Shown: piece after piece, positions 34,431 through 48,700 of the stretch
Layout: every line of letters begins with the position of its first letter
Numbering within the stretch: the first letter of the stretch is position 1
DNA from: Acanthaster planci
Taxonomy: Eukaryota > Echinodermata > Asteroidea > Valvatida > Acanthasteridae
DNA: 64,000 nt
Direction of reading: 5' to 3'
Assembly (NCBI RefSeq): GCF_001949145.1
Contig: NW_019091662.1
Span: forward strand, 189,305 to 253,304
Position numbers and translations under genes: made by a program
Notes under the pieces: model-generated
What the model was told of the DNA's origin: nothing
What the model saw: only the letters and a program-made list of their open reading frames with translations
The model's database searches: none

Positions 34431-36559
34431 AGACTTTTGGAGGGATTGGACTTAAATGTACGATACACACTCTTTTTTTTAATCATGTGTCTTAAGCAAC
34501 CTACCATCCAAATTTGACCAAGTAGACATATGAATGCTGAAGTATCATGTCGTGTAGAAGAACATAACCACACCTCATTATGCAAGAATGTCCTCATTCC
34601 CTGGCAATCAACTAGGAGACTCCATCAATTTCTACTACAACTTTTCAATTTTTAAAGGATCTGGTGGTAAATGCGAGAATTTCAAGATAAAAATACCAAA
34701 TTTTGCCACACAGTGCAACGTCCTTGGCATACCTGTCAGATGGAAAAAAACACATACATATGTAGCCTGGTACATGTACATGTACGACCACAAAACCAGT
34801 CGCCTTTCCAAGGTACATGCACATGTGAATGTATTTTTGAAGAAACCCCATCAAAGGTAGCCATGCACAGCTAGCGATATGGAGAGCCAATAAACAATGA
34901 TGTATTCAAAAGGTTCAAAGCTTTTTTGTCTGAGATATATCTGACATGCAAATAGTAACAGGGAAACACTGTGAACATTTTAGCATCTTTGACCCAGAAA
35001 ATATAGGAGTTGGTGTTTTAGTAATTTGAACATCCACTTCAGAATCTAAACCTCACTGACAGCTTAACCAACAAAAAACAACACACAAACAAAAATTAAA
35101 ATATTTTTTGCAACTTTGCTGCAAAAGGTATTCACTATTTCAGTCATTTAACTTGTTCAGGCCAGAAGCTCTGCACACTTTGACTTCAATATACACATTA
35201 TTCATCAAGTCATGCTGCTTGACAAGTGGAATTTTATTTCATACCTGATCTGAATTGCTGGCATTATAAATGATGTAGATTTTGAGAGTTGCATGACTAG
35301 ACGCCAATGTGCTCTTTGCTACATGCTATTTTTGCCCCCATTTTGACAATCGGTCGTGTAATTTTTTGGCAAAGCCTTACACAATGCAGCATTGTAGTCA
35401 AGACTGTCAAAGGAACAGATACGAGACCAGTCACAAGTTAGAGGGAGGAACAATGATGGGGGAATTACTTTTGTTGGAAGTTCATTTGAATGGCCTGTGA
35501 CTTGAACTCGGACTGGAGGTCTGCATTGGTCTTGTGGGGTCTTGACAACAACACCTATAAATCGGCCGTCACGTCAGGTATGGATACATTCAGTGTCGGA
35601 GCAGTTGGTTCTCGCAAAACAGAGATCAAAGGCAAAAAAGGATATGGTGTGGTAAAACTGCAAGGTACATAAAAATGTGCTAAGGACAAAAACAATTCTG
35701 ATTTACCAAAAAATTTGTCCTGCCTCCTGTTACCAAATATCCGCCAATGAAACTTTAGGGTCACACAGTCAAAACCGGATAGGTCAGGAAACAGGAAGCA
35801 CGACTATTTTGTTTTTAATTTTTCGCTGTAGCACTTGGCAAGAACGGTTACACACCACAAGTTACGTTGTGCGTACTGCCACTGTTTCTTCTCTTTTGTG
35901 CTCAGTGTAGAAACGTGCTTAGCGGAATTTTCCTGTTACGTGTCTCAGTGAAAGGCACCCTAGTCAGAGATGGCAACCGTGTGATTACCAGCACACAACC
36001 TACAACTCAAAGAACTGGACTGGAAAACACAACATGTTCTGCCAAAAGCCAGACAGTTCTTACCGGATCTTGAAATGAGAATCCATTTGAAATTGGAGCA
36101 TGATTTTTTTTTCAGTTTATGCTATTAAAAACATCCAGATATCTTTTGAACAATTCGGACTGTATTCTGCCTGTAAAGGTTGATGATTCTGAGGATTTTG
36201 TCGAGGATCCTGATCAAGGCAAGCAAGCTCTTGAGCGGGAGATTTTCAGTGAAGGCGCAATGCCTAAAACTACATGTGCATACATGAAGAAGAACGATAC
36301 CCCAAACTTCAGCAATCGATTTCTTATTCTGTGTCATCACAAATTTCAAATGGGCATAATTCCACTGGAGAAGGTGTTTTTTCTTTATCAACAATTTGAG
36401 GACAAGATCCATATTTCTAACGAGCTACAGAAACCCTACTTTTGATAAGCAGCCATGAAGAACTCGTCTTTGGCAGAACCCATCATGTATCCATGCTGTC
36501 CAACAACTTCCATGTGATGCAAACAAATTCACCTCCAACTGACTTGTTGGCAAGCACCA

Positions 36560-36790
36560 TCAGGGGTTAGCTTCATCCACCAGGGTGACACTCCCGCTGT
36601 GGCCCGTCTCCACGTCCGACAAGAGCGGCTGGCTGCCTTCCGTGCTGCGGGGGGAGAGCTGGGAAGAGTGGGCAGGGCCCGCAGCACCGGCCCCAACCGA
36701 ATCAGAAGACTGGATGAAGTAGGCGAAGAGGAGGGCCACAATGACAAGAAAGGCGCCGAAGACAAAGGGCGGGCCAGGTATGACGGAATG
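36560..36790 (-). CDS. MFSD14: MFSD14 exon 11 with stop
   Basis: 231 nt: HSVIPGPPFVFGAFLVIVAL then LFAYFIQSS, the last helix. It is followed by a serine-rich tail ending QPLLSDVETGHSGSVTLVDE then ANP and TGA at 36562-36560. Acceptor CTCTTGCAG. The QPLL near the end resembles the dileucine-type EPLL in vertebrate MFSD14A. Confidence 0.95.
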   Translation of the reverse strand, partial: HSVIPGPPFVFGAFLVIVALLFAYFIQSSDSVGAGAAGPAHSSQLSPRSTEGSQPLLSDVETGHSGSVTLVDEANP

Positions 36791-39700
36791 CTGCAAGAGA
36801 CAAATGCTGTCAGCTTATGTTGGTGACAATTTGAAAGGTGTCAGGGCCACGCAATGACTTCAGGGCGATGTTGTAGTCAAGTATTTTTCCGAGTACCAAG
36901 TTTAGTGTCAAATATTGAAGTGGTTTGGAGTGAATGAAACTTGAGAACAGGGACAGTGGATGGTGAACGTACACAAGTAAGTTTACCCCCAATAAATCAA
37001 CAGTTTGTAATCTTACAGTTTTATAAAATTTAAGTTTTCAGGGCTGAAGTACTTGAAGACCAAGTACTTTTCAAATACTTTTGTCTGTGATAATTTGAAG
37101 TAATCCATTTATTTCATAAATCATGGATTAAAGTGCACTTAAACTAGGATAAACCATGCGGTACGTACGTGTCCTTTGTGTGTTTCAAACCAGCAAACAT
37201 TTATGAGCCCATAAGCTGTTTCAAGCAAGGTTAGCCACTGCAGATTCCACTCTTGGCATTGGAAATTCCATGGCTTTTCCATGACCAATTTATGAAAATC
37301 AATGACCCAATAACGCAATTTCTTGGACTATTCGTACTTTTAAAGTTGAGAACATCACACATTTTATGCACGTATTTCTGATAATACAAATAACACAGTG
37401 TTTGAAAAGTTCTATGACTTTTCCAGGCCTGGAAAATGAGAACAAATTTCCAAGACTTTTTCATGACTTTTCCAGGCCGCGGGAACCCTACGTACAAATA
37501 TCAAAATACTTGTAGCTAGCAACAATTAGGAATTTGCACCCAGTTGTACAACCTCATTTCATCCTTGCAATTCAAGGACGTTGTAAGAAACACTGTACTC
37601 CATCCAGTTGGGTCTACTCGACGGCAAAATTCAAGCAACAACACTGCGGATGGACTTATCATTTGGCAACACCACACACCACACAAACGACACACTGGAG
37701 GTTCAAAGTCTACTGGCTACTTACAGGTGAGGTTTGGGGAGTCGGGTTCTCATTGTTCTTCACGTCCAGGTTCACACCAAAGAAGTAGAAGATCACCCCA
37801 AAGAGGCAGGGACCCAGACCATTGCACAGGCCCCGGATGCCGGTGACCATGCCCTGCACGACACCTGGGGAATTCAATAATTTACTGAGCTAATAAAGCT
37901 GCAAATAATCAGGCTGGCAACAATGGCAATAGTCTTGGCTATGGCTAACAATGAACACATGCAGTTTATGGATGCAGCCAGCTAGTGGCTCTTTCCACCT
38001 CTGTAACAAGTATGTGTTAAGAGTTAGCCATAATCACTACTGGACACATCCTGCTCCTCTCTGCTTCTTTTTCAACTCAACCAAACCTTCTTCAATAGGC
38101 CAATGTACTGATGTCACACTTTATTCACTAAGAAGCGAGTAGGGGCCCACGGACAACCATAGGAAAGCACACACATAAACCAAGTGTGGCATCATCAGAA
38201 ACAAGGTCTATTCAAAGTGGAGTAGAGAGGAGGGTGACTTTCAGATTTTCAATCCCTAATCAGTTCTGTGGGTGTCCTATTTTCCATTTGTCTCTGATCA
38301 TGACATTTCCCCTTATTTTCTCTTGATTCTTGGCTGGTAGTCTAAGAGGGGATGATTCTTGAAGGGTTACAGAAATAGAAAACATTTAGTTCACATGAAG
38401 TACCGGTATTTCAAAATAACAATAAATATGCAACCATTTCAAAACATCCTAAATTTCATGTCTACCCCATTTTGATTGCAAAATGAATAAAAAACACTTC
38501 GTGTGAACTAAACATTTTCTATTTCTGTAACCCTGTCTAGGCTACTAATGACAACACTTATAAATCTCTTCAATCCAACAAAATTCTGCATTTAACCATA
38601 AACCCTCCAGTTGTGGTGTGGATCGCATAGACTCTTGATTGGGTCTGACTGGGCTGACTTTCTTTCCATTTTAAAGTTCATTGTGATCTTTTGAAATAAA
38701 TTTACTTGCCAGAATCGTCCCAAGTTGTTTTTGCAGATCTTCAAATGTTCCAAGTTTCTTCTCAAAACCAAAAAACAGAGAAAAGATAATCTCTGTACAA
38801 ACAAATATATGAAAAAAAAACAAAAGCTAAGCTGCAGTGGATTTTCTGTGACGTTTCCCGAGAGCAGCCATTGCATCAATAAGCATGTGTTCAATACCAA
38901 TACCGACACGCTAATATCCACAACCGGGATAACAGCACTCATGTCATCAACAGTCCCTAACCTTGCTTATCAGCGGACGAGCTCCTGCTGACCAACGCGC
39001 TGATGGCAGGGTAGTTGATGCTGCAGACCGATGCGATGATGCCGGCCACCCACATCATCCACTGGTGGGAGGCGAACCCGTACCACATGAGCTCCAACAT
39101 CTCGCAGACCAGTGCCAACATGATAGTGTGCTTGTGGCCCATGGTACGTATTAGAAACCCTAATAATATTGTCTGGAGGCAAACGAGACAAGATGACCGG
39201 TCCATGAGGCTACAATGCATTGACTGACTCGGTCAAACGTTGGCTGAGGTTTCTGACATGCGCAAGAAGGAACCGACACGTATGACTAGATCACACTTGG
39301 TACATCACCTAATGCACATGGGTCATTCCATGAGGTTGGGGCACAATTTGTGACGGTGTCCTTGTTACATGGGTAACTTTTACCACCTGTTATGACATGG
39401 AGAGTAGGTCATTTACTCTGTAAAAGTAACACACACCTTTGTATTCAGCCTTGCAAGATGTATAACAATGTCAATTTGGAATTCACATGAAGGGAAATTA
39501 CTGTTCATTTTTAAGGAAACCATGTAACAATAGACATCGTCACAAATTGTGCCCCAACCTCATGGAATGACCCATATACAAATTTGTGATGTCGTGCACA
39601 ATAGACCCCTTGCAGTGGGTACACAATAACGGTTCCGGCAATACAGCAAAGAACCACTGAAATAAACATGAAGTGCAATTCCTCTATTGAAACACTCAAA

Positions 39701-42700
39701 CTATGAACCAATTCAACCTGAGGTGCATTTTGCTGCAAATGTGCCACAATGCCAAAATCATCTTACATTCGTATGGAGTACAGTTAAGGCGAACTCAGTT
39801 CAAATCACTGATTATTCAATCAAGCATTTAAATAAAATATACATGCTTTTGACAAAGAACTGAAAAAAGGAAAACTTGAAGGAGAAGCACTTTCTTGGCT
39901 AATACTGCTCAGCATATGCATCCAGCTGCCTTTAAGTTTACTCCCAACAGCTAATGTTTTGGAAATGCAATTTTGTAACTGAATAACAAAATTGTTTACT
40001 CTTTTATTTTTTAGTGATTTTCTCCATTCCCCATTTTCCAGCTTGAAGAACAGAAAAATAATGAATCTCGCATTAAATCCAGGATGAAGTCCCAAGTATT
40101 CGCATGGGTTTTCAATGCTATCTCACAAGTATAGCTAATACCACTTAACTGATACATTTTAGCAGATTACTTTTTTATCTTCATCTGGGGTTTACGAAGA
40201 ATATAAATAATCTAATGGGACTTAATGTCATTGCCAGAAGTATAGAAACACCATATGAAGTACATGTACATGTACTTGTCCCTATTTACCCGTTAGAGAT
40301 GTTAACCACCAAACTATTTTGTTAAAAGTAAGCTACGTATGATACCCTCCTCGGTTTTTAAAAACCAAGACTGCCTAAAACTGCACTTTTCTCTCACAAA
40401 CTACATGTACCAACCGTGCTGGCACGAGATCAGGTCACATTGGGAGGAATGCACGGGTCTCACCTGGTCTAATACTGACAGCACTCCTACCACCGCTATG
40501 TAGGCTGGCACCTGCTGCTCTGAAAAGTGACCCACCTGGATTGAAATAAGGAATAACACTTTCTGAACCACTGGCCCTCAGAAAAAAAAAACAAGAATGG
40601 GTTTTGCAAAACTTTGCCGCAACGTACCAGTATCAACCCCCATTCCCTCACAAAAAAAAAACCAAGAATGGGTTTTCGCAAAACTTTGCTGCAATGTATT
40701 AACAGCCATTCCCTCACAAAACGATGCAACAATGCTGCTGTGAAAGTTGGTGTTGAAGTGCATGTCGCCATCACTGTAAAAATGGCGGGGGGGCATTTCA
40801 ATCAATAGTTCACAGCCTCACAGGTGTTGGGCCCAGCGCATCAAGCATTTCCATGGGAAAGTTGAAAGGTTTTATCTGACCTGTCACTGAAAAATGGGTG
40901 GTTTGTGAGAACGGTATGTCTGATTTTCACAACATTGGTACCGAAGTGATCATGAGGCATTACTAGAAAACTTCTGAAGGCTCTGTACGAAAAGAAGAAA
41001 TGGATTGCAAAGATATTTGAGCTCCCCCCTCCCCGCCTCTTTTATGGTTAACATATGCCTTTTCATTATGAACTTACTATTCTAAGGTAGAGGAATATAC
41101 AGGAGTACTGGCCTGCCTCTGGTAGATAGGATAGGAATACTGCTATACACAACATCAACACGGTAAAATCTTGACCTACTTTTCGTAATGACTGTGGGAA
41201 AAACAAATACAGACAAATGACAGGTGTGGTTGTATTTTCTCTACGAGAAGTGGTAAAACAAGAATTCAGCAGCCAATTTCACCAAACTTTACACTTATTC
41301 TACTGCATAAGTTGCACAACAAATTATGGCATATTTTACAACAGATATGTACTGCGTAAGTCTGTGAATTTTGTAGATTATTGTGGAATAGTTCAACAGT
41401 CCTTTTAGGTGGTGTGTAAGTCACACCAAGCAAACCAAACAAGGAAGATTTTACCAACTAATCATGTTCATTGTTCACTGGGGCAGCCAAGTAACTTTTC
41501 ATGTAAATGACCTTAAGTACATGTATATTGTGCAGCTACATGTACATGCATGTGTAGTTGTGCCAAGTTTTGTGAAATTGGCTCCAGGCCATAAGTCAAC
41601 TGAGATCCACTGACCAATCAACATCCAAGACCTTGTTTCTAACCAAATGACTGCAGCTGGGTGGAGCATCGAGTTGAACAAAATTTGCTTGTACGGGTAC
41701 GGCAGACATTCATTCAGGCTTGGTTGTGTTGTACGGATGATACTTAAAAAACTTTAGAACAGAATTTGTTACAACACCCCCAAATACAGTTGGCATTTGC
41801 TATATTTTGCTGTTTTGTGCACAGCCGAAAAACTGCGTCTGCGGCAAACAAAGCACCATAACTGTAGCAAACGTAGAACTAAATGTACATGTCTACTTTG
41901 TACAAATGTACATATGTCTAGCAGTTGACTTTATTTGTGGGGACCCAATTTCAGTCAGATTCCCCAACGTAGTATATTCATTTGAAAACGTTAAACTTGA
42001 AGAACCAGACTCTATTCTAGAATTTCATTTTGACTCCCCCAAATCACCTGGTACCATCCCACTAGAGGTTTCAAATGATTACAATACATTCAGGAATACG
42101 ACTGAAATTGGGTACCGTACCTCGCGAATGCAGTCAATTGGTATTGTTCCGTATTTTGCACATTCTGCGCCGCAGAGCTGGGTTCATACATTTCGTGGAG
42201 AGGTAGTCTGGAAAAGTGTTGGTAACTTTTGCACAGATTTCACATTCAAATAGGCTTACCCTTCAGATATATTTAGATCAAATCACTATCAACTGAGATA
42301 TAAATCAAGCAGAATCTTTGGAAGAGATGTTATCAAGCAAATATTGACTGCTTTACCAGTATCTGGTGAAGAAGTAAAAGTTGGCCTCCCTTAGTGATCT
42401 ATGGAATGAACTTATTTCACTGGCTTTGCCTCAGGAAAATAGAATGTTTTCCTTGGATCACTTCAGGAGGTTAGATTTACTAAACCACTCGAAGCAGTCA
42501 ATATTTTTACATTAGACAATGTTTTAGCCAGCATTCAAAAGCTGGGAGCAAAACTTTGCTGCGACTTGAATGGCATGGTGTCCATGTTGCTGACTTTATG
42601 TGTTTGTAAAGATTCACTCCAGGAGGTGCCATTGCTGTGAGTGTATTTGTCAAGCCGTAAAGCCTTATTGGTCAAAGAGGCTTTTAAAGCGCATGTACTA

Positions 42701-45700
42701 GCTGTGTGCAAAATTGGTGCCATTACAGCAATGGTTTCTATTCCATTTCCCTTATTAGTTTATACAAGAAGTATACATGCACTGCATGACCCCTGAAGAT
42801 CATCATAATCCCTACATGACCATCAAAAGACCACCACAAGACTTCCTGTCTGGATACAAGTCACAACTTATTTAAACAAACGGCAACAAAAGCACTCTTT
42901 TGCAATTGTCTACCCTATAACTTGTGCCTGGTCTTATGTCCGGTCATGTGATGTCTCAACTAAGACACTATCCAAGTTAATCCAAAGATACCCAGACCCC
43001 CTCTGGCTGATACCCAGACCCCCTCTGGCTGATACCCAGACCCCCTCTGGCTGATACCCAGACCCCCTCTGGCTGATACCCAGACCCCCTCTGGCCAACA
43101 CCTTACTGTGAAAGCTGCCGCAGAACACCCTGAGTGTTCCCTGGTGCCCCGCTGTCACTTACACTGAATGGGTCGGCCTGCTCCCAGGAGATGGCGGCTC
43201 CCCAGGAGGCCGGCCGCACCTTCTCCGGCAGCGACTCGGGCACGGCTACCAGGATGAACAGCACGTCACACAGCGCCACCGCTGTCGCCAGGAACACCAC
43301 AAAGTTGTCGCCATACACACTGCCCAGATAGGTGCCCAGCGCCGGGCTGGTAATGAGGCTGGCTGCAAATGTGGCCGACACCTGTTGGGTTCAGAAATCA
43401 AACCAGTCTCAGCAAAAAAAAACACAAAACGGCTCCAAAGTTTAAAATTTCACCTAACCAAAATCAATGCTGAAAATATCTGCCTCCTTTGATGTAACTT
43501 TGTATCCCTAGATTACATGCCACGAACTCTAAAAAATCCACCCTTTATGATAAGGCGCAGTGAGAGAAAATCATAACTGACCTTTGTTTTTGCAACAAGT
43601 GAATTTCAAACACTTTTTTAATCAAATTTACTGAGGTGAGCTATAATGTTATGCTCGTGTTTGTAACTGCAATTTACGAAACAAGTAACTGCTGATGTTT
43701 CCATACAGATTATTCTACGCAGTAAACACATTTTTCAACATGTACAAATGTATGTATTTCATAAAATAATACTTATGCATGGCCATTACCCTTTTTCCAA
43801 AATTCTCATTAAAAACTGAAATTCTATGGGAAAAAATCCTTCAAATAGGAATATTCATTTGGAAAATTTTAAACAGCCTGAATTCCGATTTAAATTGAAA
43901 AGGTTTCATTTCGTGGGATTATCGCACAATGAGATTTGAAAGTTTGCACAGTGGAGGATGTGACGTGATGTGATGAAGCTAGTAGCTTACACTGGGTAGA
44001 GAAATATGGTGTGAGTTAGTAAGGTTCTAAAAAGAACCTGGACTGAACATTCTCTGACAGTTTGCTCTGGCCGGCCGTCATCACGAGGCTGAAGGATTCC
44101 TATCAGTCTGGTGGCTATACTGTATGTGGAAGAGCTTTGTGCAGTGACGCATGACCCCTGTGTCTATAAAACAAGTATGCACGTACTTGCTCCATAAATG
44201 TGGGGACTACACAGATATGTACATGTTATGGGGACCAACTTGATCTCAACATAACAAAAACAAAATTGTCCCCTTCAGTTGGCAAAGGCCTACCCATGTG
44301 GGCTTGCAGTGTATTAACTCTGATGCCTTAATATCTAGAAGAAAGTGAATAAGCCTATGCATTCTCTCCGAATGGTAAAACAGATAAGTATGCAGAGGAC
44401 ACCTGAACTGGGTAATCCATGGTGGGCAAATCTTCTCAGGAAGACTCCCTTTTAGTTTTCATTACAACAGACAACTCACCAAACCGTAGGCAGAACTTCT
44501 TTCGGACTCATCTGTGATGTCGGCAACATATGCAAATATGATGGAGAAAGTGACAGCAAACATGCCAGACACTGACAACATGGCGAAGAACCACCTGCAA
44601 ATACGACCAGGAACCCCGGAAGGTACACTGTCTTATTGCAACTTGTTTGGTACATGTAGGTTTTTCAACATAGGAATCCCTAAACAATCTTCAGTTCCAT
44701 TCTTTCATTTCATTCATTCTCTTCCACTGCACTTCAGGTATTATTTTCTGTATTTCTTGTTGTAGTTTTCAGTACTGTTTCTGCTCTTTTAAGTAACCGT
44801 TCATTTACATTTTGCATGTTCCGTCTTCAATTTTATTTCATCTGTTCTACAGATTCTTTCCTTTTTTCTGATCAAATAATTACTGGTATTTGAAAATCGG
44901 ACCCCAAATTTGCCCTGACCTGATGAGGTGTCCCAGTTTCTGAAGTTTTACACCCTTACATAGGTAACAAAAATTAGGTTTGCCCCAAATGTCCAGTGGT
45001 AGCCACATTTGAATGCAATCTCACTCTGTTCTTGTTTTCACTGCTTAACCCTGCTTTCCCTAGTTTGTCATAATTCCAGGGTGTAAATGGTCAAGCTCAG
45101 TGCTCTTCAACTGCCCAAGTTGCTGAAGCTGCACAGCACCCTCATTAGGGTATGCGTGGAGCCCCCAGAGTTTTCAACATACCAGGCACTGACTCTCATG
45201 AGGGGTATTGGCATGCAGGTGAAGAACACGGTGAGCAGGAGGAAGGATTTACGCCCCCACACGTCTGACAGGGCTCCTAGCAGGGGGGCACTCAAAAAGG
45301 ACAAAAGACCCTGGAGATAACAATGAAAGAGAAAACAAAACAAATTGAAGTAGTGTTCAAAAGTTTTCAAGGATGCAGGCCACCAAATGTGGACGAGCAT
45401 TCAGTCCTAAATATTTCCAAAAATAGGCAAGTCTTTTTTAGAGACAGAAGGATAAATATGTTAAATGAGCAAAGGTACTTGTGTGCCACTTGGTAGCGTT
45501 ACAAACACTGCCTGAAATTGACAGAGCTGGAAGGTGAAGTAAAAATTAAAAACCAAAAAATAAATATATGTTTGTTGATTATCCAAGGTAAAAGGATGAA
45601 AAAACGGAGCTGGTTAGCATTACATTTATAGCAGTGATCACAGCATGTTTGGAGGGGTCTTCCCCACCTGTCCACTAATCGGCTATTCCATGCAAACGTC

Positions 45701-48700
45701 CTCCTACATTTCAAGTTTTGTTCCCACAAAGACATGAAAGACAATATTGGGCACCGTTGTGAAGGCATGATATTGGCATGGTCCTATCTTTATTATATTC
45801 CGGTACTTCATGTATGATTACATCATGTACTTTTTATTTCCAACTTTGGTCAGTTTCCATTCTTCACTTTGTCCCAAAAGGGGCTAGCACAGATGTTAGT
45901 CTGTTACACTGATAACACGCGTAGCTTTGCCTGATCCTTGCAAATGCCAAATAAAAAAAAATCTCTATGATGGAGGGACACTTCCAATGATGGAACAGCA
46001 CTGGAGTTTACATGTGTGTCCTAACTACAACAATATACATGTACCACAATGCACGATAGCACAGGATATGAAACTGTGAAAATCCCTTTCACTATCAGTC
46101 TGTCATGCACAGAACTATCCTAAAACATATTGCGTCAGAGGAAAAATATTCATTTTTTTTTCTGAATACAAAAGCCTGCATCAGGTGAAAAAAAAATTAT
46201 GCATGTTTCATATTACTTAATGCCAACCTTATTTCCCTGTTCCCACTCGTTAATCTTCAGCGGCATTAATTAAAAATTGTGAATATGCAGGTAGTCTTTG
46301 GAACAATTTGTAGTTGGAAAGTGCACGCCTACAAATATATAGCACTATTCAGCGGCTTGTTTGATTTGCAAGGTTGATTGAATTATTTGCACCTTTTTGG
46401 TAAATACACCTGTACATGAACATGTATGAGAAAGCAATTACACATGTACTAACCTTGACACCTTGGACTAGTCCATTCATCAGGAAGGTGTGTTCTTTGA
46501 ATGTTTCATCAAGCACCTGCCAAGTATTGGAGGAAACATCTTTGAATTAATTTCATATTTTGCACATCCAGTCCAGCCCTCACATCCTTTTGCAGAGAAC
46601 ATTGATTGGACTGACCTCTGCCAAACTTTAGCATGATCACGACTGTCAAAGTTGATGTTCTTTTTTCTGGAGGGGACAAGCTCATCATGGTAACAAAAAA
46701 GTTAAGATTTTCACTAACAACGCTCCAATGATACAAATACTGATTTACATTTATGTGCAACATGCGTGATGCGTTACATGCATTACCAACACTTTAGCCA
46801 ATTTGATAGAAACAACGCATGCACCGGTACACGTATAAGGCGTGGACATAAATCAAGATTTGTGAACAAACTCCATCAGAACACAGACAAGAGAAGGAGC
46901 AGCGAGGACACAGCAGGCCAGAAGCTGCCCTAATCCTCACACTGGCTGAATCTTCCATTCCGCTGCTGTCTGTCTGACCTGGGCAGGAAGTCACATCAAG
47001 ACTCTGGTTGTATGAATTGTTTCCTGCGACTTGTTAAACTGCTTTGGGTTAGGCTCCCAACTCTGAAGGTCTTGCGCCCCGCTCATGTATGGCGTGATGT
47101 TATAAGCCTGTGACTCATCCTTCAGGCCACTTTGTAGGATGGCAGATTTACAGTAGCAGTAACAAATTTTTATGCGTATGTGTCTGCCTGTACATTGTAC
47201 ATACATGTGTATCCGTTTTGTACAAGTGCCATCAAGTAAACTATGTAGAGACACTGATTTGTTACTTGTCATGCTTGTATATTAGTGATTTAACAGCTTC
47301 TGACTTGTACAATTCTACAGGTCACAGGTTCAAATCTCACTCCTGGCAATTTCTACATTAAATCTTTATCATTTCACAAGTTTCCCAACAAGCTAATCCA
47401 GAGTCTGATTAAACTTTAAAAACAAGCTGAGAATTTTGCATTTCAAGGTTCAGAAGGTTTACATATTGTGAGAAATTCACATGCATCACAATGAACAGTA
47501 TTAGTCTTGTCAACTACAAGGTTGGAACATTGCCTCTACAAAGGCTAGCACTAGTACAATTTTCTTTCCAGATCCTGTGCAATGCTGGTATCCCCTAATC
47601 CCCAATTTTAAGAGATCTCTGCAACTTGACACAATAGGCCAATCTTGGTGTACACATGAACGATGTCCACTAGGAAAGCCAGCAAGGATACTCACCGTAA
47701 GCATTGGGTTTGTGAGCAGCCCCCAGGCAAAGAACTCCAGGAAGATGACAATGAGAGCATGGTAGATGCTAGGCTCGCCAATCCCCTACAAAAGGGCCAG
47801 GGAAAAATGAAAAACATGTAACTATTGTCTCCATACAAAAGTGACCCTAAAATGCTGCATAGGTGCCAAGCGCCCCGCTGCCCAAGCAAAGACGAGAAAT
47901 TATGGCGTGGAATTAAAGCGAAATTAAAATGTATTTTTAAATTCTGTACTGCACAGATAAGACACAGTGTGATATTAATCTGAAATCCACTGGTAACTTA
48001 TGACAAGTGTAGTGGAAGACATGGAATAGGTTATCAGCCACTTATTGGACCCTTGCCCTTCGATCCCTTAACTTGTGCATGAATCAATCCCAACAACAGC
48101 TTAACATTCTTAAGCCACATTCACACTGGGCATTTTTTGGTTAAAACTTGAAAATTTGACAAAATTAAGTACAGTGCGGACACCAGGTAAACTGTCAAAT
48201 TTGTCAAGTGTCAATCATTGGTTATGGTTTTTACATGCACATTCCTGAGCAGAGGTTTTACACAGCCGACTGGGTCAGGTAAGAATTAAATGTCCGCTTT
48301 ACATTGCAGTAATGTCCCATGTGGATGGCCACTGTAATGTACATTTGTAAAACCTACATTTTGAATATTTGAATGGATCAGGGCGTACCCCCAGTTTCTG
48401 TTGTGTTGTTTACTGCGTGCATCCCCCACACACAGAGAATCAGATTTCTGGAGGGTGCCTTTGTGAGATTCTGAGAAGACATACATGTACCACTGCAGTT
48501 GTACATGTAAGTGACCAAGGGGCTTTCTCTAGGTTGCAAGTAATCTCCGTGCTGATGCAGGAAAGAATTTTTAGTCCAATGCAAACACCGTTTTACGTTA
48601 ATGGCTGCATGATACATGCATTAAAAGTTGAAAGATGAATTAATAACATTAAATTTCTGTCCTATTTGGTCAATTTCTCAGCCGGTCCCAATTCTCCTAT

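Larger units (their letters stand above)
28484..36559. other. Intergenic interval between convergent genes
   Basis: The WD40-SOCS gene (plus) and MFSD14 (minus) converge here, so both 3' UTRs must lie within. For MFSD14, the complement of AATAAA (TTTATT) occurs near 35235 and 34386. I recognise no conserved exon. Separately listed contents are a hairpin (30372-30444), a cysteine-rich open region (30595-31087), a MITE-like inverted repeat (32190-32330) and a degenerate repeat (34281-34430). Confidence 0.5.

Noticed and set aside
36119-36445. 108-codon frame with an acidic stretch (VDDSEDFVEDPDQGK)
   Set aside because: It lies in the probable MFSD14 3' UTR on the opposite strand, without splice partners or homology I recognise.
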